Shown: positions 62,978-64,000 of the stretch, in pieces | Position numbering within the stretch: the first letter of the stretch is position 1 | Layout of the letters: the number at the start of each line of letters is the position of its first letter | Source: Chelatococcus albus | GTDB taxonomy: Bacteria; Pseudomonadota; Alphaproteobacteria; Rhizobiales; Beijerinckiaceae | DNA length: 64,000 nt | Reading direction: 5' to 3' | Assembly (NCBI RefSeq): GCF_030067675.1 | Contig: NZ_JASJEV010000003.1 | Location: 1-64,000 of the forward strand | The notes under the pieces: generated by a model | Databases searched by the model: none | Seen by the model: only the letters and a program-made list of their open reading frames with translations | Told to the model about the DNA's origin: nothing | Position numbers and translations under genes: made by a program

Positions 62978-64000
62978 TCAGAGGCCCAGCACCTGCTCGG
63001 CCGGCGTGTAGGCGAGATGGTGCGCCTCCGCCACGGGCTTGCAGGTGATCCTGCCGTCGTGGACGTTGAGGCCCGCGCGCAGGTGCGGGTCGTCGGCCAG
63101 CGCCTGGCGCCAGCCCTTGTCGGCGAGCGCGATGGCGAAGGGCAGTGTCACGTTGTTCAAGGCGAAGGTGGAGGTGCGGGCGACGGCGCCGGGCATGTTC
63201 GCCACGCAGTAGTGCACGATGCCATCGACCATGTAGGTCGGGTTCGAGTGCGTCGTCGGCTTCGAGGTCTCGAAGCAGCCACCCTGGTCGATGGCGATGT
63301 CGACGACGACAGCTCCGGGCTTCATCGTCTTCAGCATCTCGCGGGTCACGAGCTTGGGCGCGGCCGCGCCGGGAACGAGCACGGCACCGATGACGAGATC
63401 GGCGCGCCGGACGAGCTGGGCGATGGCGTCGCGCGTGGAGAAGATGGTGCGCACCTGGCCGCCGAACTGGGCCGCGAGGCGCCGCAGCACGTCGGCCGAG
63501 CGGTCGACGACGGTCACGTTCGCCCCCATGCCGACGGCGATGGTCGCCGCATGCGTGCCCGACACGCCGCCGCCGAGGATCACGACCTCCGCCGGCGGCA
63601 CGCCCGGCACGCCGCCGATGAGGACGCCGCGGCCGCCCTGCGCCTTCTCGAGGCAATGGGCGCCGACCTGCGGCCCCAGCCGCCCGGCGACTTCCGACAT
63701 GGGCGTCAGCAGCGGCAGGCCGCCGTTGGTGCCCGTCACCGTCTCGTAGGCGATGCAGGTGGCGCCGCTCGCCATCAGGTCCTTGGTCTGTTCAAGGTCG
63801 GGGGCGAGATGCAGATAGGTGAAGAGCACCTGCCCCGGCTTCAGCCGCTTGCGCTCCTCGCTGAGCGGCTCCTTGACCTTCACGACCATGTCGGCTTCGC
63901 CGAAGATGCGATCCGTGCCTTCGACGAGGGTAGCGCCCGCGCTCTCGTAATCACCGTCCGTCAGGCCGGCACCCGCTCCCGCGCCGCGTTCCACCAGAAC
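62978..64000 (-). CDS. ald: Alanine dehydrogenase, C-terminal part (continues beyond right edge)
   Basis: 341 codons inside the window (340 residues and the stop); the frame is open to position 64000, so about 30 N-terminal residues are missing. Seen: KVKEPLSEERKRLKPGQVLF, TYLHLAPDLEQTKDLMASG, the NAD-binding VVILGGGVSGTHAATIAVGM, and VDIAIDQGGCFETSKPTTHS, all characteristic of alanine dehydrogenase (alanine to pyruvate plus ammonia). Convergent with the DUF2339 gene. Confidence 0.95.
   Translation of the reverse strand, partial: VLVERGAGAGAGLTDGDYESAGATLVEGTDRIFGEADMVVKVKEPLSEERKRLKPGQVLFTYLHLAPDLEQTKDLMASGATCIAYETVTGTNGGLPLLTPMSEVAGRLGPQVGAHCLEKAQGGRGVLIGGVPGVPPAEVVILGGGVSGTHAATIAVGMGANVTVVDRSADVLRRLAAQFGGQVRTIFSTRDAIAQLVRRADLVIGAVLVPGAAAPKLVTREMLKTMKPGAVVVDIAIDQGGCFETSKPTTHSNPTYMVDGIVHYCVANMPGAVARTSTFALNNVTLPFAIALADKGWRQALADDPHLRAGLNVHDGRITCKPVAEAHHLAYTPAEQVLGL

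Noticed and set aside
1-64000. tRNA genes, CRISPR arrays, insertion sequences or integrases
   Set aside because: No cloverleaf-type sequence, no regularly spaced repeats, no transposase or recombinase motifs were recognised on either strand.

Overview
This window is gene-dense, very GC-rich chromosomal DNA. It most likely comes from an alphaproteobacterium of the order Hyphomicrobiales (Rhizobiales). The evidence is the gene content: a RibB with a degenerate RibA-like half, a TIGR02301-type protein, DUF1499, DUF2339 and RT0821-type proteins, an alphaproteobacterial 'NAD regulator' Nudix protein, and the neighbourhood aroC-ribB / phosphatase-fabI / dnaJ-like / pdxH. I cannot name the genus. 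I found no tRNA, rRNA, CRISPR array, insertion sequence, integrase or phage gene.

Layout. 1-231: C-terminal end of a protein ending in Gly4Ser/Gly4His repeats. 836-9237: a self-contained type I secretion locus. It holds two proteins built from a shared curlin-like module (QxGxxNxAxxxQ and SGGNxQxN motifs), a PrtD-type ABC exporter, a PrtE/HlyD-type adaptor and a LuxR-type regulator. AT-rich DNA with paired inverted repeats lies in front of the regulator. 9742-18453: a membrane methyltransferase-like protein; an arginine/guanidino catabolism group (agmatinase-family hydrolase, class I aminotransferase, ornithine aminotransferase, arginase-like protein, Lrp regulator); BioY; an MBL-fold hydrolase. 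18596-31162: a DUF1842-like protein, a DUF898-M48 peptidase-DUF1499 operon, an acyl-CoA synthetase divergent from a MarR regulator with a clear palindrome, an amidase, an extensin-like protein, a class III aminotransferase, a phosphoesterase and an L,D-transpeptidase lipoprotein.

31480-50022 looks like an ancestral housekeeping block (acetylpolyamine-type deacetylase, ribB, aroC, phosphatase, fabI, dnaJ-like, lipoprotein, pdxH, SDR). Accessory genes appear to have been inserted at two points. The first insertion is a Pls/PosA-type single-module peptide synthetase with a CelD-like acyltransferase, next to a frameshifted Ig-like remnant. The second is an ECF sigma/anti-sigma pair, a chemoreceptor and a collapsed kup pseudogene.

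50088-64000: Nudix and TIGR02301 genes, small conserved Hyphomicrobiales proteins, an ECF42-type sigma factor coupled to a DGPF/YciI protein, DUF1579, HxlR, YgfZ, DNA-3-methyladenine glycosylase with an HD hydrolase, a protein tyrosine phosphatase with an NAD-regulator-like Nudix protein, a large DUF2339 membrane protein, and the C-terminal part of alanine dehydrogenase running off the right edge.

The best candidates for an under-described system are the curlin-like/type I secretion locus (836-9237), the Pls-CelD pair (35313-40647), and the HTH-RibB fusion, which carries a strong internal ribosome binding site (32417-33715).
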